Source of the DNA: Bigelowiella natans CCMP2755
Lineage: Eukaryota > Cercozoa > Chlorarachniophyceae
Assembly: GCA_000320545.1 (NCBI GenBank)
Contig: ADNK01001015.1
Location: forward strand, 37,501 to 82,329
Direction: 5' to 3'
DNA length: 44,829 nucleotides
A model generated the notes under the pieces. It ran no database searches. It was not told where the DNA came from and saw nothing but the letters and a program-made list of their open reading frames with translations. The translations under genes were made by a program, and so were the position numbers. The stretch's first letter is position 1; every line of letters starts with the position of its first letter. Shown piece after piece: positions 13,272 to 25,857 of this stretch.

Positions 13272-14591
13272 CAGCGCAACCATACCCTATCTCCGCGGCC
13301 TTTTGTCATCTAGGTGAGAAGAACATTAGCATCATCCTGATATTTCTTTATTCTCTATTAATATTGCCGTTATTTATTGTTATTGTTCGTGCTCGTAATA
13401 GTAGTAATAGCAGCAGCAGCAGCAGCAGCAGCAGCTACTAGTAGTGTTAGAATCGTGCCTTCGTTTTTTCCACATAGTAAGTTAGCATAGCAGTAATTAT
13501 TGGCCTTCTGCTCATCAGATATTCTTCCAAGGAAATCAGGGATCTCTTCCCACGAAACACGACTGTTTTTCGTACTTGCCAAATTGAGCGGGTGGGGCCT
13601 AGTATTAGTAGCATTTATGCTGCTTATTCGTGTTATTGGTGATGCATGCTAATTACTTGAACCTACCATTCCGTTTCATCCTCTTCTATTATTGCGACTA
13701 AGCTGTTTCTTCAAATTTAATAATACTCCGAATCTATTGCTCACGCAACACGTAAAACAGCAACTAAAGCATGTTTATGATTATTTGTCATCATGAACAA
13801 TGCGTACCTGGAAGGGCCATCTTCACTATAGTAGTTAAGTGTGATAATTGTATTCCACTCGTCGATAAACTCTCTCTGTCTCTCTCTCTGTGTGTGTGCG
13901 TGTAGGCGATACCCTTGCGGCACCACGTTATTCAGGATAGCAAGTTTGATGCACAAGTACGTACGTCGTCGTCGTCGTTTCCTTGAATTGAATTGTCATT
14001 ACTTGTGCAAGAATAAACAGGGTGCTTATCGTTGCTTGAAAGTGAGCGCTATGGCTATTTGACGCATTTAGGTTATTTCGGAGTTATTCTTCGAGATCAG
14101 TGCAGCTGCTAGGGACATCATGGTAGTATTACCTCTTGCTAAGAGTCTCTTCTTCTTCTTCTTCTTCTTCTTCTTCTTCTTCTTCTGATGATGATGGTGA
14201 TGATGATGATGAGGATAATGATGATGATAAACCTAATGAGCCTACCATTTCTGAGGTTATGAACTACATCGAAGAAGCTACTGCGGCGGCAATAGGCTGG
14301 CAAGGAGTGTACGATATGATGATTAATAAACTGATAAATTCACATAGTAATAATGATACAACTGGTTAACAAATTGTAGTTATAATGACAACATCAATGA
14401 TTCTAAAATAATGATGATGATGATGATGGTGAAAAGGCTTCACCTTTTTCTCTTACAGTACATTTGCTTCTTTCAGATATCCATTCTTCCGCTATTGCTT
14501 CGATGGTAAGCAAGAGTATATCTACGGCACGGAAGATGATGATGATTATTGGGAAGAACCAGGCGACGATGACGGCGACAATGATGTATAG
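11241..14591 (+). CDS. JmjC/cupin-8 domain 2-oxoglutarate oxygenase (multi-exon)
   Basis: Exon 11241-11639 reads SWDFTFKNVSMSAAELIKKA, then an Asn8-Tyr6 run, YYLGDMPKSM, and WLSSGGVVTHTHCDMDHN followed by LFIQIYGNK. The HCD triplet fits the HxD iron-binding motif of JmjC/cupin-8 (FIH/JMJD-like) Fe(II)/2-oxoglutarate hydroxylases or demethylases. Exon 11890-12113 joins in phase 0 (FPRIHPLWHKSQ, then HLSPGDLL). Exon 12227-12324 joins in phase 2 (ALLASMHVSIDSLSTN), and its MHV supplies a plausible third iron ligand. Later likely exons carry YERMDSIYR (about 12594-12631), KEIRDLFPRNTTVF (about 13516-13592), AIPLRHHVIQDSKFDAQ (about 13907-13957), VISELFFEISAAARDIM (about 14072-14122) and PTISEVMNYIEEATAAAIGW. 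The terminal exon is about 14479-14591, ending in an acidic tail and TAG. Substrate cannot be inferred. The first exon is unknown; the upstream exons may belong to the same gene. Confidence 0.78.
12137..12181. repeat. (GAA)n tract in a JmjC gene intron
   Basis: A GAA run fills most of the intron between exons 11890-12113 and 12227-12324. That intron ends in a C10 run and TCCTAG. Confidence 0.85.
13226..13266. repeat. (TA)n tract
   Basis: About twenty TA units, probably inside a JmjC gene intron. Confidence 0.9.
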
Positions 14592-15368
14592 CACAGTTGC
14601 ATGATGATGTATGAATACACCATCATTCTAATTAGAATATCATGTTAATTTATCAACACGATGGATGTGATAACATTTTGCCGGTCGCAATTATACAATG
14701 GTGAAATAAGCAATTGTGACCATTGCACAAAGCGATTATTGTAAGCCGTACCTGCATGATCGATGGTGTGCATGCTCACGTGTTTTCTGCGTCGAGCTAG
14801 CGAGCGTATCGCAGCATCACATGCCTAGATGCACAAGCTAGTTTTAGAACTCGGATGATGATGGCTCACAAGCAGGACTTTTACTCCACATGGAGCATGC
14901 ATGTGCAAAAAGCACAATGATGGCGATGTACATGATCGATTGAGGTCATGAGTCATCGAATCATTTGGCTGGTGCAACAACATGACAATGTGCGTACTGA
15001 ACAAGAAAAAGTGTATAGAATCCGCGGGCATGTACGCTCTGTGCATGCTATGGGCAGTGTGTGTATATGTGGAGGGCTGAAATAGCCGAAGCGAAGGTTG
15101 TAACTGTAACAATGTGTGTACACATTGCACAGCTACATGAGGATGACCATTGAACAAATTTAATTGATTAATTACATCCGTCTTACATATGTAATTCGAC
15201 GAAAGAATGCTGATGCTTTTAAATGTATGAAGCACATAACAACAGAAACAAATAGATTCAACATAATCGCTGTGTCAATCGATCTTTTTATCCACAGCGG
15301 AGGCAGATCGTTGTTCTTCCACTTTATCATATCGAATAAAAAATTAGAGAGGCACAATCATAATCGCA
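14592..15368. other. CATG/TGCA-rich spacer between gene 3' ends
   Basis: No exon is supported. The stretch is rich in GCATGC, GTGCATGC and GAGCTAGCGAG-type words. It separates the JmjC gene 3' end from the last recognisable S51-like exon on the opposite strand. A minus-strand reading around 15172-15357 does not resemble the missing S51 C-terminus. Confidence 0.5.
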
Positions 15369-15933
15369 TTATCTCAAAGTCACCACAGCTGATCCAATGC
15401 CTTCTCCTGTAACAATTGCACCTGCTGAGCATCCAACATACGTTGCTCCCCGAAGAAGCTCACGCTTTACGGCTTGGTCAAATCCGCTTCTCCGCTTATA
15501 ATATCGCAAGTAGTAAGTGTTACCTCCCTCAATAAAGATCACACTCACTAAGATAGTGTTCAGATTCAATGGCCAACTACACTGAAGCTGCTTAGTTTGT
15601 GAATTTATATCCTTTAAGTCTGCTCTTTTGAACGTCGGCACTCCTATCTGCTATGTCAAACATGTCCATTTCGCAGTTGAATGTTTCTTCTAATTGTTTC
15701 TTTTTCTGGGATACCCGTTTCCATTCATTAGAGTCATCTGAATTGACTTGTGCGGCTATGGTGGGTCATAAGTGTCGCTGTAATGACATAAGCGATTCTG
15801 TTCGTAGATGAGGGTGTGAGCATAGCTTCAAGCTCAGCAAAAGTTTCTCTGACGCGTGCGCCAGCTAAAAAATGATCCTCGAAGGACGTTTGCGTGGAGA
15901 AACGCTCCACCCTCTACTGTTCCTACCATGCAT
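15369..15933 (-). CDS. Peptidase S51-like (dipeptidase E / cyanophycinase family), incomplete or decayed
   Basis: The minus strand carries family landmarks in the right order. These are RVRETFAELEAMLTPSSTNR leading into IAYVITA, a linker (KKKQLEETFNCEMDMFDIAD), ADLKD, VIFIEGGNTYYLRYYKRR, and YVGCSAGAIVTGEGI. The Ser in GCSAG corresponds to the S51 nucleophile. A start is possible at 15933 (ATGCATG|GTAGG, then an acceptor before 15864). The blocks sit in different frames, so they need tiny introns of about 35-42 bases or carry frameshifts. Reading stops at 15369, and the C-terminal block with the catalytic His was not found. It may be a pseudogene, or a gene whose last exon I failed to see. 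It is head-to-head with the PUF gene. Confidence 0.62.
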
Positions 15934-16858
15934 AAGGAGATTTCCGACTGCTACTACTACTACTTCTCTGTGCGTTGCTGAATTGCACCAGGATACGCAG
16001 CCATTGTGTACGTGTAGACGTGTAGGTCTGGTAGTACCGGTAGTCCAGTGCTTAGAACAGGTAAGTAGCCGGTAGAGACTCGCCCGAAACCCGGAGATCC
16101 ATTGGAGATTTTAGGTTTGAATCTTCCTAATCTCCTAAAACTCCTAAAACAACCGGCATTCGAACACATTTAAGCGAAAAATAAAATTTTAAGGTACATA
16201 CATGTGCTTGGATATCGCACTTCCAAACCCTAGTTAAACCTAGTTCTCGCAGAATTCGCAAGTTCCTTTTTGGCGACGGGGGTGCCGAAAAAGAAAACAT
16301 AGAGAGACAGCGAGATCGTAAATTCTTGAAATATTACGGCTTAAACCTTTGTCGTTACACATAATTCTAGAAGATTTATGAAATTATTGGCATGCAAATC
16401 CTTCCTACTACATTGGGAGAGAGAGATGAGAAAGAGTTGCTCACATCGCAGAATCGGGAAGCTTTGAGACACAGGCAGGATGTAGCGAAAACTTTCCCTG
16501 CGACAATCGTTTCGGTCCCAGTTTTCGAGAAAATGGGAAAGCGTCTTCTCGGGTTCCGGTCGCCTTTCGGCTACGACTAATCGTGAAAGTTGATCAGAGT
16601 CACATTCTTTCACATCCCCCTCCTACCAGCTGCGTTCGGGCAAGTTTCTACTACCTCCTTCCTACGAGAAATCGAGGTTAGGTCCACGAAAGTTGAGAGC
16701 TCGGAAGGACAAGAAGAACCAACCCTTCGATCGACGACCAATAAGTGACACTCGGACATTACGCTGTAACTGGACCCCTTCTCTTCATGCTATCCTATCA
16801 CTCTCACATCCAGAGTAATCAGCGGCACCAAATTGCAACCACTATCTCAAACAATAGG
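15934..16858. promoter_or_regulatory. Spacer between S51-like and PUF gene starts
   Basis: About 925 bases hold no convincing domain. A short tandem of TCCTAAAAC/CTCCTAAT-like words lies near 16128-16150, and an ACCTAGT/CCTAG pair near 16228-16243. Open frames near 16341-16613 exist on both strands but match nothing I know. It is likely the promoters and 5' UTRs of the flanking genes. Confidence 0.35.
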
Positions 16859-17215
16859 ATGGACAATCAGGAAGATCTCTACGGTACAGTTTTTCGACGA
16901 GGATAGAGAGAAACGAGAATATAGAATGATTACTTCCATTTTTTTTTAATACAGTCAAAGGATTCTCGAGGAAAGATCGTAATTTGAATCAGTATCCATC
17001 AACAAAGGGACAGCATAATTTCTGCTACGGATCTGATTTTCAAAGGCTGCAAAGTATGAGCAAGAGTAGAAAGTCCTGTAGGATATCTCCCGGAGTAGTA
17101 GTCTCCCTTCCAAGCAACTTACCCGAACGCTCCATCTCAGCCCCTCCCACGGAACTCATCCATGCGTTGAAAGTGAGTAATTGCTTCTCAATTTTCAGAT
17201 TCATCTTCCAATGTA

Positions 17216-17263
<48 letters not shown>

Positions 17264-19977
17264 CATCCCTCGCGCGCTTGCGCTTATCAGCCTTCATTAG
17301 CTGAGACTCAAGGGAATTCGGCGAAGGGGGGGGTTATCAACCTCTCAAGACAATTTCAAGGACTTGCACTAACTCCATCGAGCACACCTATAAACAGTGA
17401 AATCTACAGGTAGTAGTCTATATGTTGATGATATCATCTTTCAAGGGTGGTCTAAGAAAATGATTAGATGATGCACGTAAACAAAAGCAATTTTGGTTTC
17501 AACTTTACTGTTCTTACTCACTGTTATTGATACTCTTCACTACACACTGAACTTCTCACCGCCATTCTACACCACAGCAGCAGCGGATCGCCTTCTCCGA
17601 TCACTCGTTTGACAGCTCCTGTCGCAGAACGAATGGTAAAGTTGGAAATCGGAAGCAACTCTAGGCCACAGCCTTTTTGCAGCTCGGCGGGGAAGTTAGA
17701 GCGATCCTCATCTTTTAGTAAAGTCAATGACAGATGCCAAAATAGTGATGCTATTTCTCAGCATTCTCCCCTTTTAAAGCAAATGAGACGTTCATTTGAA
17801 GAAGCAGCTTCCGATTCTACTTTCTCTCAAGGAAGCATATTCGACATGAAACAGCAGCAGCAGCAGCAGCAGCAGCAATACCAGAAATGGCCATCGCCTC
17901 GTATTGGCTCTGGACGCGATTGTTCAAGCCTATTTCGTGTAACGAGCAATCATGCTTTGGAGAGTAAGCGGCATTCTCGAAGCTCATTTTTCCGCTCCGA
18001 GAATGAGCAAAACGAAACCTTCTCGAACCGTCAATCTCACTCGCACGGGGATGCATCTTCCTTCAACATTGAAACTTCGAGTAGAGCTTCATTCAATCTA
18101 AATCGGTTCGGAAGTTCTGGAACTACTACCAGTCTTTCACCTTCCTACGGGATGATGACGATGAGAAGAACCAATATGAAGTCTGCATCGCCGGTCACTT
18201 CTATGTCGTATTCTCATCATCAACAGTCTCCTCCTCCTCTCCAGTACCAACATGACCAACAGCACGCCCTCAACGAAGCAGCTCATATGAGGGAAGGAAC
18301 AAATCAAGGAGGTGTGCTACTATCACTCACACATACATACGCAATCGCAAACATAATTTCAACATGTGCGTGTATATATGCTTCAAAATAATATACATAT
18401 GTGAATATAATATAAATATTTGTGATGTGTGTGTTTATGAGTGTTTGTTTGTGATTATAAGAAGCTGTTGATGTAGATTCTACCCGTCTCATCCCTTTTC
18501 AGAGAATACCAACTATCGTGTCTACACCAAACGCAAAGAGAAGGCCGAAAGATATAGAGGCGGGCAATTTGGCGATGGTGGTGAGGGCAGAAGGAATGGC
18601 AGTAGTCGAGGTTACAAGATGAGGAGGAGAAAACAAAAAAATGGTAAAAAGTCCGATAGAAGCCATCATCGCCTACATGATGACCACAAGTCGTCATCAT
18701 GTAGTAACCGCCACCGCAACCGCCACCGCAAGCAGCAGCAGCAGCAGCAGCGTGACCATCATCATCACAGCGGTGGCAGTCCTAAGGGCGGGGGTAGAAG
18801 CTGCTCAGGTGGAAGAAGCAGAAGAGGAGGAGGTGGTATGGTAGAAATCAGCACAATTGGAAAAATAGTAAGCAAATGCATGCATGTAAGATGGGTAGAA
18901 GAGTTCGGGACCGCGAAGACAGCTCACGTGACTCTAGAGGATGTTGTTAATAGACCTCAGATGTTGGTGGATCTCGCAATGGATCAGTATGGCTCTAGGC
19001 TTATTCAGCAAAAACTTGAAAAGGCTCCTGCCTCTCACAAGGAAGTAGTATTCCAGCAAGTAGTGTCGTCGTCTCGTAATTTCTTTGACCTCTGTACCGA
19101 TGTTTTTGGTAATTACGTGATCCAGAAGTTATTTGAACACGGCACCCAGCAGCATAAGTACCAACTGGCTCAAAGGCTCAAGGGGCACATCCTAGATTTA
19201 TCGCTTCATACGTACGGCTGTCGTGTCATTCAAAAGGCTATTGACGTCCTCAACAACGCCGACAACCACCAAAAGGCTAAACTTGTGGAAGAGCTACACG
19301 GACATGTGATGAAGTGCGTGCAAGATCAAAACGGCAATCACGTGATCCAGAAGTGTATCGAGAAGGTACCGCCCTCCAACATACAGTTCGTAGTCGAGGC
19401 TGTTCAAAAAGACATCATGAGCCTAGCAATGCATCCTTACGGTTGTCGAGTAATACAGCGCCTTCTGGAATATTGCTCCACGAAGCAAAACCACGCCATC
19501 TTATCTGAAATCCTCCAAAGTATTCAGATGCTTGCGAAAAATCAGTACGGGAACTACGTCGTGCAACATGTTCTCATTCACGCCAATGCAAAGCATCGAG
19601 CCACTGTGATCAAGTCTTTGAAGGGGAATCTTGTGGAGCTCTCCAAGCACAAGTTTTCGTCCAACGTAATGGAAAAGTGCGTGACTCACGCAGGACGGGA
19701 GGAAAGAAAGGATCTTATGATTGAAATGTTGGGAGATGGGGAGGAGCTCAATAGCGCTTGTGTGCCGCTAATGGCGATGGCAAAGGATCAGTATGCGAAT
19801 TATGTAGTGCAGAAGTTGATTGAGGCTCTTGATTCCGAGCAAAGGCAATACTTCATCCAGAGAATCCAAATTCATCTACCCCACCTCTCCAAGCTTCCAT
19901 ATGGCAAGCATATCATCGCAACGATAGAAACGGTGATGGTAAAAAGGGTGGCGCAAAATGCAACCTTTTGTGGATGA
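16859..19977 (+). CDS. Pumilio/PUF-family RNA-binding protein
   Basis: Five exons (16859-16883, 16955-17172, 17291-17409, 17578-18311, 18503-19977) join in frame. They sum to 2571 bases, or 856 aa plus a stop. The N-terminal half is low-complexity (poly-Gln near 17850, Ser-rich, a His/Arg/Gln-rich basic patch near 18620-18840). The C-terminal PUM-HD (about residues 515-850) has eight repeats with base-contacting triplets in order: GSRLIQQ, GNYVIQK, GCRVIQK, GNHVIQK, GCRVIQR, GNYVVQH, SSNVMEK, ANYVVQK. By the PUF code these read A, U, A, U, A, U, G, U from repeat 1 to 8, that is 5'-UGUAUAUA. PUF proteins bind such elements in 3' UTRs to repress translation or destabilise mRNA in the cytoplasm. 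Exon 4 starts at a CAGCAG (NAGNAG) acceptor, so one Ser may be optional. A (CT)n tract fills intron 2 near 17219-17259. Confidence 0.93.
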
Positions 19978-20034
19978 CTGACAACACGAGCAATACCCAT
20001 ATTCTTTTACTTTCTTTTCATTTCTTCGCGAGGA

Positions 20035-20283
20035 TGTAAATATTCTGCTCTTTGTTCTCCAACTTTCTCATCATTGTGAGATTAATCTTTCTTCCTCCTC
20101 CTCCTCGTCTCCCCTTTCTACTTCTCGATAGCTTTATGGCATAGGATCATCTTGTTGCATCATCTCATCATTTTATCACTTACTACAAATGCTGCTACAT
20201 GTAGATAGCCCAGTAACAAATAAATAGTAGTTTTGATTTGTCTTGAAGAGGTACACGGCACACATATTTATAGCATGTATATA
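20035..20283 (+). promoter_or_regulatory. Three PUF recognition octamers in the PUF gene's 3' flank
   Basis: TGTAAATA at 20035-20042, TGTAGATA at 20200-20207 and TGTATATA at 20276-20283 all lie in the sense orientation, 58-306 bases past the PUF stop codon. All three fit UGUANAUA, the site predicted from this gene's own repeat residues. Whether they are inside the mRNA depends on the unseen polyadenylation site. Autoregulation is inferred. Confidence 0.6.
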
Positions 20284-21874
20284 TTAGTTTCAAAAGTAGA
20301 AGGAGCACTCAGTATTCACGTACTTAATTAAGGGAGCTATTTTTTGCTTCTTCCTCCTTTCTTACCATTTTTTTTCAAAACCAAATCGCGCGGGAAACCC
20401 ATGTCAAAGTAACACCTGGAGGACTTGTATAAATGTGTTCTACTACATTCTTCCATGAGGGGTTGGACTGTACGAAAGAAAAAATATCTCCTCTCTCTCT
20501 CTCTCTCCTCTCCCTCTCTGCATACACTGGCACTGAAGAATTGATTAGATTTCCCTGGACTTCGTCCTGTACAAAACCTCTTTTCCCCTTTGTCTGGTGT
20601 CGCACAACAATGGCCACTTTTCAAATATTTAAAACCATTCCGTTATTATTTCACCATTATCTAGTTCTGCAGGCACGTAAATAATATTCCCGTTCTGAGT
20701 GGTAGCATAAAAAGAATGTATATGTTGCTGTTTTTCAGATGATCATAAAGATGTGTATTTTCATAGCTATAACACAAGCAATTCTGTCTTGGACTTCGCC
20801 TTTATTTACTACACGAACGCGTTGTTGTTTCATTTTACGAAAGAGCGATTATTGTAATCAATTATGAGAACAAAATCGGCATTGTCATGTCGGACATGTC
20901 AATCAGCAGTCGCTAAACAGCCCTCAGAACATCTCCTTCCCTGACATTGTCATTTCGACAAAAGCGATTTAACTGTTCTGCGATTAACTTCGGTTGCACC
21001 GCAATAGCGTCGTAACATCGCATTGTTAGCTTTGCAAGTGCATCATCATACAGCATCGTATTATGACATGGAATAAACAATGATCAACGCGAGCATCACA
21101 CCTTCAGAGATTCGCCGCAGCATGTCTAGATGTGTGGCGCCAGTGATCTGCATGTCTAGATATGGCTGTCGCGTACGTTACTTGTGCTACGATGTCTAGA
21201 TGTGGCGATTGCTCATTGACTAGATGAGCTTAACATCACAACACTGCACAGCACACAGCATGTACTCTTCTAGTCGTCTTGTCGCTAGTCGTAGTTAGCG
21301 CATAGCTAGGCGGAGTACAACAAAAGAGGCATGATCGCTTGCTATTCATTCATCATTGGAGAATGTAAGACTACGGGAAGACAGGCTAGCAGGTGGCTAT
21401 AGAGTGGACTAAAAAGGGGAAGATCTATTGAAGAGAATGTAATTGAGTTTGCGCTGCGATCGATTTTGCAAGTGCTTTGCTTCGTATGCTAACGTTATGT
21501 GCTTGACATAGAGTGACGGTGCATGAGTCGGGGAAGCCAAGAAAACTGCGTTAAGCTAGTACGTACGCTGCGAAGCTAGCGATGATTTCAACAAATATGG
21601 ATGTCGTGCTTCGCATGATCTATGCGATCGCTCTAATTCTAAATTTATCAATTGAAGCAATTTAGATATGTGAACGGCGTACTCTCAAATGAATATTAAG
21701 TATTAATAGTTCATGTTGCATAGTCGTTCTTTACACTATTCAAGTACGTTTACTAAGTGTGTATATCATTCTACATTAACATGTGCTCAAGATTCTCGAA
21801 GTATTTCAACTCGCAATGCCCATTAGCATTAGCAATCTGAGCCCTGTCATCAAATTTCAGTTCAACTTTTTAAA
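20284..21874. other. Spacer between PUF and PX gene 3' ends
   Basis: No gene is supported. A (CT)n run lies near 20490-20520. From about 20890 to 21700 the DNA is rich in CATG, GCTAGC and TACGTACG words. It includes three copies of an ATGTCTAGAT(G/A)TG-like word at 21122, 21152 and 21192. Confidence 0.5.
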
Positions 21875-23578
21875 TTAATCTACGCTGTCTTGTCCGCTGT
21901 TTTTCCTCAACAGATTCTTATTTTGTGGGGTTTCGTCATATGCAACAGCTTTCCTTTCTGCCGATAGCTGTCCAGCAGGCGTTACAATGTCGCCCGATGA
22001 GTCCCATGAAATCTTCCGGATAATATCCGTCCTTCCCTCTTGTTCGGGAGAGTAAACATCCCAGGCATTCATTTTATTTTGATTCTTGTCTAAGAAATCT
22101 CGTGATGAAGATGAATTCCCACTAATGTTCCTATTTGGAGGTAGGAAATCTCTAAAACCAGGAACGACGTGTGAGGGGTTGTTCTCCGCCGTCTCATTCA
22201 TTAAGTTGGTAATAGTGTTATCTGGGTCATCTTGGTGTTCAGGAACTGAATAATTTTCATACACAGTTTCAGATGCTTCACGAATCCTCCTTTATCACCA
22301 ATAGGAAACAAATTAGAAATGAAAGTTTACCGGTGCAGAGAGTTGAAGTCCGAGAACTTGCTTTCAAAAAATTAGACGAGCCTTGAAGGCAAGGCGGTGT
22401 CTGGCAAACCCCACCAAAGTAGTGAATTAGCCAAAATCACATTCATACGCGTACAGTTTGATCGGGCATACTACCTTTGGCTTTACATACTTGAACTCTT
22501 TCGACGAACGTCCTCGACGCAGCGGAAGACATACCGTTTGTGCAGAATTGTCATTCTTCCCTTCCTTGCTCGGATGATTTCCAATCGGATTTGGAATTTG
22601 GGCAGGATCAAAATTCTGGAATGGTGAAAAACACTATCTCATGGCAAGGCTCACCTTTAGCCTTTTCTATTTTTTTTTTAGTGGGTTTGATGTGAAAAGT
22701 TACTCTTCCTCGTCGTCCGCTGGAACTTCGGTATTTCTGGTCAAAGCTCCTCCTTAATGAGTTATTAATATAAACCAATGAAAACACAAAATCGCTAGAT
22801 GATACCTTACCTGTGTCTACGAAGTTTTCCCGGCTCTAGACCAAAAAAGTTATGCAACGAACCCGAATCTAGAATCTAAAATCGACAAACGCACTGTGAT
22901 TCTACTTTCAAGTTCATCTTCGTTATATACGGGAAATTAGTATGTCGATCGACATGTTTCGTGTAATTTATCTGTACGGTCAATAATTGTAGATTGTTTT
23001 GTTAAATGCGTTCGTTCTAAGAGTGACATTAGGGTCTTGGGTCCACTCTGCGAGGCAAGAATTTAAGCTGTTTATCCTATCCTATTAACACAAGGATTAT
23101 CCCAGAACTCAGATTCAAAGATCTCTAAACAAGCACATATCTACCTGGATGAAAGTTTTCCTGTTCAATACAATGGTCTGTTTTGGCGGAAATCTAACTT
23201 TCCAAGAAAGATTCGGAAAGCTATTCGAGATCTGTTTGTTAGGGAATATGTTTAAAATATGTATCTCCTCTTCATACTTATAATGGTAATATCATTCGAT
23301 ATAGATAAAAGTGAGTGCATCACTGTCAAAAAGAATAACAACCTGCTTATTGAGGTCATAAAATTGGCTGTAGCGCCTTCGAACCTCAAGAGAGTTTCCA
23401 GCGAAATATACATTTATGCAGTATACAGTGAACGAAGATGTACACCCTTTTGGCTCCTCCATACTGCCCCATATAAACGCTCGGAGAACGTGTCGCCTCA
23501 TTACCGTCATGGACGACGACACGTGACTGCGGCGATCACCATGATGTATTGTTCTGCTGGTCCAAAGAGATCATTCAT
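21875..23578 (-). CDS. PX-domain phosphoinositide-binding protein
   Basis: The start is probably ATG at 23578 (MNDLFGPAEQYIMVIAAVT). Minus-strand exons then join in phase. The next carries FTVYCINVYFAGNSLEV and RRRYSQFYDLNKQ, then SFPNLSWKVRFPPKQ, then DRINSLNSCLAEWTQDPN, then LHNFFGLEPGK. This is a complete PX fold: the RRYSQF basic motif, the PPxK loop, and the helix ending in the membrane-proximal segment. Such domains bind phosphatidylinositol 3-phosphate on endosomes, and the protein probably acts in membrane trafficking (sorting-nexin-like), but no BAR or other second domain is visible. The tail of about 200 residues is polar and probably disordered. The last exon (about 21875-22310) reads DPDNTITNLMNETAENN and ends NSGQDSVD, stop. 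Total about 330 aa. The joint into the last exon (22297-22335) is not settled in phase. Introns are short and clean. It is divergent from the TMEM260-like gene. Confidence 0.85.
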
Positions 23579-24060
23579 TCATTCACCCATTCCTGACACG
23601 ACCAAAGTGAAGTAATAATATTCAATTGAGAACTTAGAAGAGCAATCTCGAAGAGGATTTATACCTTTTCTACCTTGTTTATTCCGATATCTTACTTTTT
23701 CCTCCTCCATTTCGCAGTTTTCAATGTGGAGCCAAAGTCACTTTTGTAGCTTAACAGTTACTGTGGAGATGGTTGTTGTAAGGTGTTGCAATGATCATTT
23801 TCATCTGGTAGGAAGGAACAGCATTAAATCATCATCCAATCAGTCATTCATTGATCGCTAGATCATCGTGTAAATAACCTAAAAATAATGCCCCATTATT
23901 ACTTATCTACGGATCAAATATATCTGTCTGGCATCGATTATGATCAGTTGTAGCATAATCTGTAATAATTATTAGGATGTTTTATTGATAAATACTTTGC
24001 GTATATCCTGGTGAGAACAGCGGCCTGTACACCCAATCGCCAGACCGATCGACCGGGTGC
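23579..24060. promoter_or_regulatory. Divergent promoter region between PX and TMEM260-like genes
   Basis: These 482 bases lie between two head-to-head start codons. It includes an ATTCATTC repeat near 23571-23590 and an AT-rich core near 23880-23990. No specific box is claimed. Confidence 0.4.
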
Positions 24061-25813
24061 ATGCGAAAGCGGAGCAAGAAAGGAGGAGGGGGGGGGGGAA
24101 ATCGCAAGGAAGCGAAAGCCGCTGCGCAGTCATCCCACGCCGAGAGGCTTAAAGAGAGGCCGGATAAAGTTGTTTCCAGGGGTGATAAAAGCATCAAGCC
24201 TGCAACAGCAGCCATTGATCCGGAGGTCGGTCATCATTACACTGTGGAAACAGCACTCAAGTTCTGATCATGAACCTTCTGTTGTCGTTTATTTTACGCT
24301 GCCAGGGGGCTGTCGAGAGCATTTCCTTATGGCTCTTCCTTCTAGCGCTCTATGCTTACACAGTCTACCCATCGATATCCGGTGGCGACACCGGAGAGCT
24401 TGTCGTCACTGTAATGGCACAGCGTACCACATTTACAACACGTTTTCTCCGTACTTCGCACCTTCTTTTGCCTATCAACTTTTCCACTCGAAATAAATTC
24501 GATTGAAGATGTTTGAGTGACTGGTGTCGTCGATTTGAATCTCATCATGTGGACACCACCACCACTTGGGTCAGACATCATCCATTCATTCATCTATTCA
24601 TCCATTCATCCATTCACTACTATGGAGTCTGTACACTTCTACTATGGTTAACTCAAAATCATCACTCACTAGGCGTGTAACTGGGGAGTGGCCCATCCTC
24701 CAGGCTATCCTACATATACGATAGTAAACGCTTTGTTTTCAAGGTGGTGTATTAATGTGCGGCATGAGGTGATGGCGGTCGACTCTTCACTGTCATTGTT
24801 ATTGCCCTGTATTCAGGCTTTTTGGATTATTTTCACCATCTACAACCATTGCATACCGTGCTGGATTACTGAGGTAAACTACTACATCCGTGAAGGCGAT
24901 TTTGTGTCTGGCAAATATGTGATTTGGTGCATTATTGTCATAATATCAGCTGCATTTGGGGATCGCTCGCTTGTATGTTTCTTTACAAGTCCACTGTTCG
25001 TATGACCGGAGACAAGCTATCTGGCCTATTTGCGGCCATAGGTAACAAATACGGAAATGTAAATCTACAAATATCACCAGAATGCTAATGATGATTGCGC
25101 TGATTTGAATAATATCCTGTTCCTGCTCTGTTTAATCAAGTCAATATTTGTAATGGAGAAGAAAATACACAGTGGTTCCGATCAACTGCTGACATTAAAG
25201 ATAATATGGGGATAGGTTTTGGATTGTCACCCACCGTATGGCTTTACTCTATTCAAGGAGAGGTCAAAAGCGCCGTTTCCGCCTCCTTCCTCAAATTTGA
25301 ATTGGCGCTGCCTTCGATGCTAGAATTGTTGTTGGTGATGATAACGTCCGTTTGGCTTGCTTCTTTTGGCCTGCCCTTCTATATCGCGTTGTTGTCAATA
25401 TTTTGGTGGAGAGATGATGACATGAGACAATGATGTTGTCAGGTGTTTGCTTTGAACAACCTCTTTGTGTCCTTAATCATCTACCTCTCGGTGCTATTCT
25501 TTGAAGCTTCATCGAATCATCGTTATGGCAGTAGCAGAAAGGGGACTAACCAGAAGGTTTTGTTTCCAGACCTGCTAGAATTAGTTGGACTTCATTCACT
25601 TACAAGCACCATCAATGATGATGATGATGATGATGACGATGATGGAGAAGCTGATCAGGACAAACAACAAAACGACGGAGCAACAACGGAAGGGGGAAAT
25701 ACGCAACGAACTAGATGTGACAGCATGAATAAACAACCCACCGTGCAGACCATTGCGTGTTGGGGGGCATTTGTTTGTGGATTAGCACTTACAAACCAGG
25801 TATGCACGAGCAT

Positions 25814-25857
<44 letters not shown>

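Noticed and set aside
15172-15357. Candidate last exon of the S51-like gene (WKNNDLPPLW)
   Set aside because: Only the WK...D spacing resembles the family; the rest is hydrophobic and lacks the expected His block.
18455-18700. Minus-strand frames across the PUF gene
   Set aside because: They are shadows of exon 18503-19977, which carries eight PUF repeats on the plus strand.
23700-23800. Possible tRNA-like stretch
   Set aside because: No cloverleaf with matching acceptor and T arms could be drawn; no tRNA or rRNA gene was recognised anywhere in the window.
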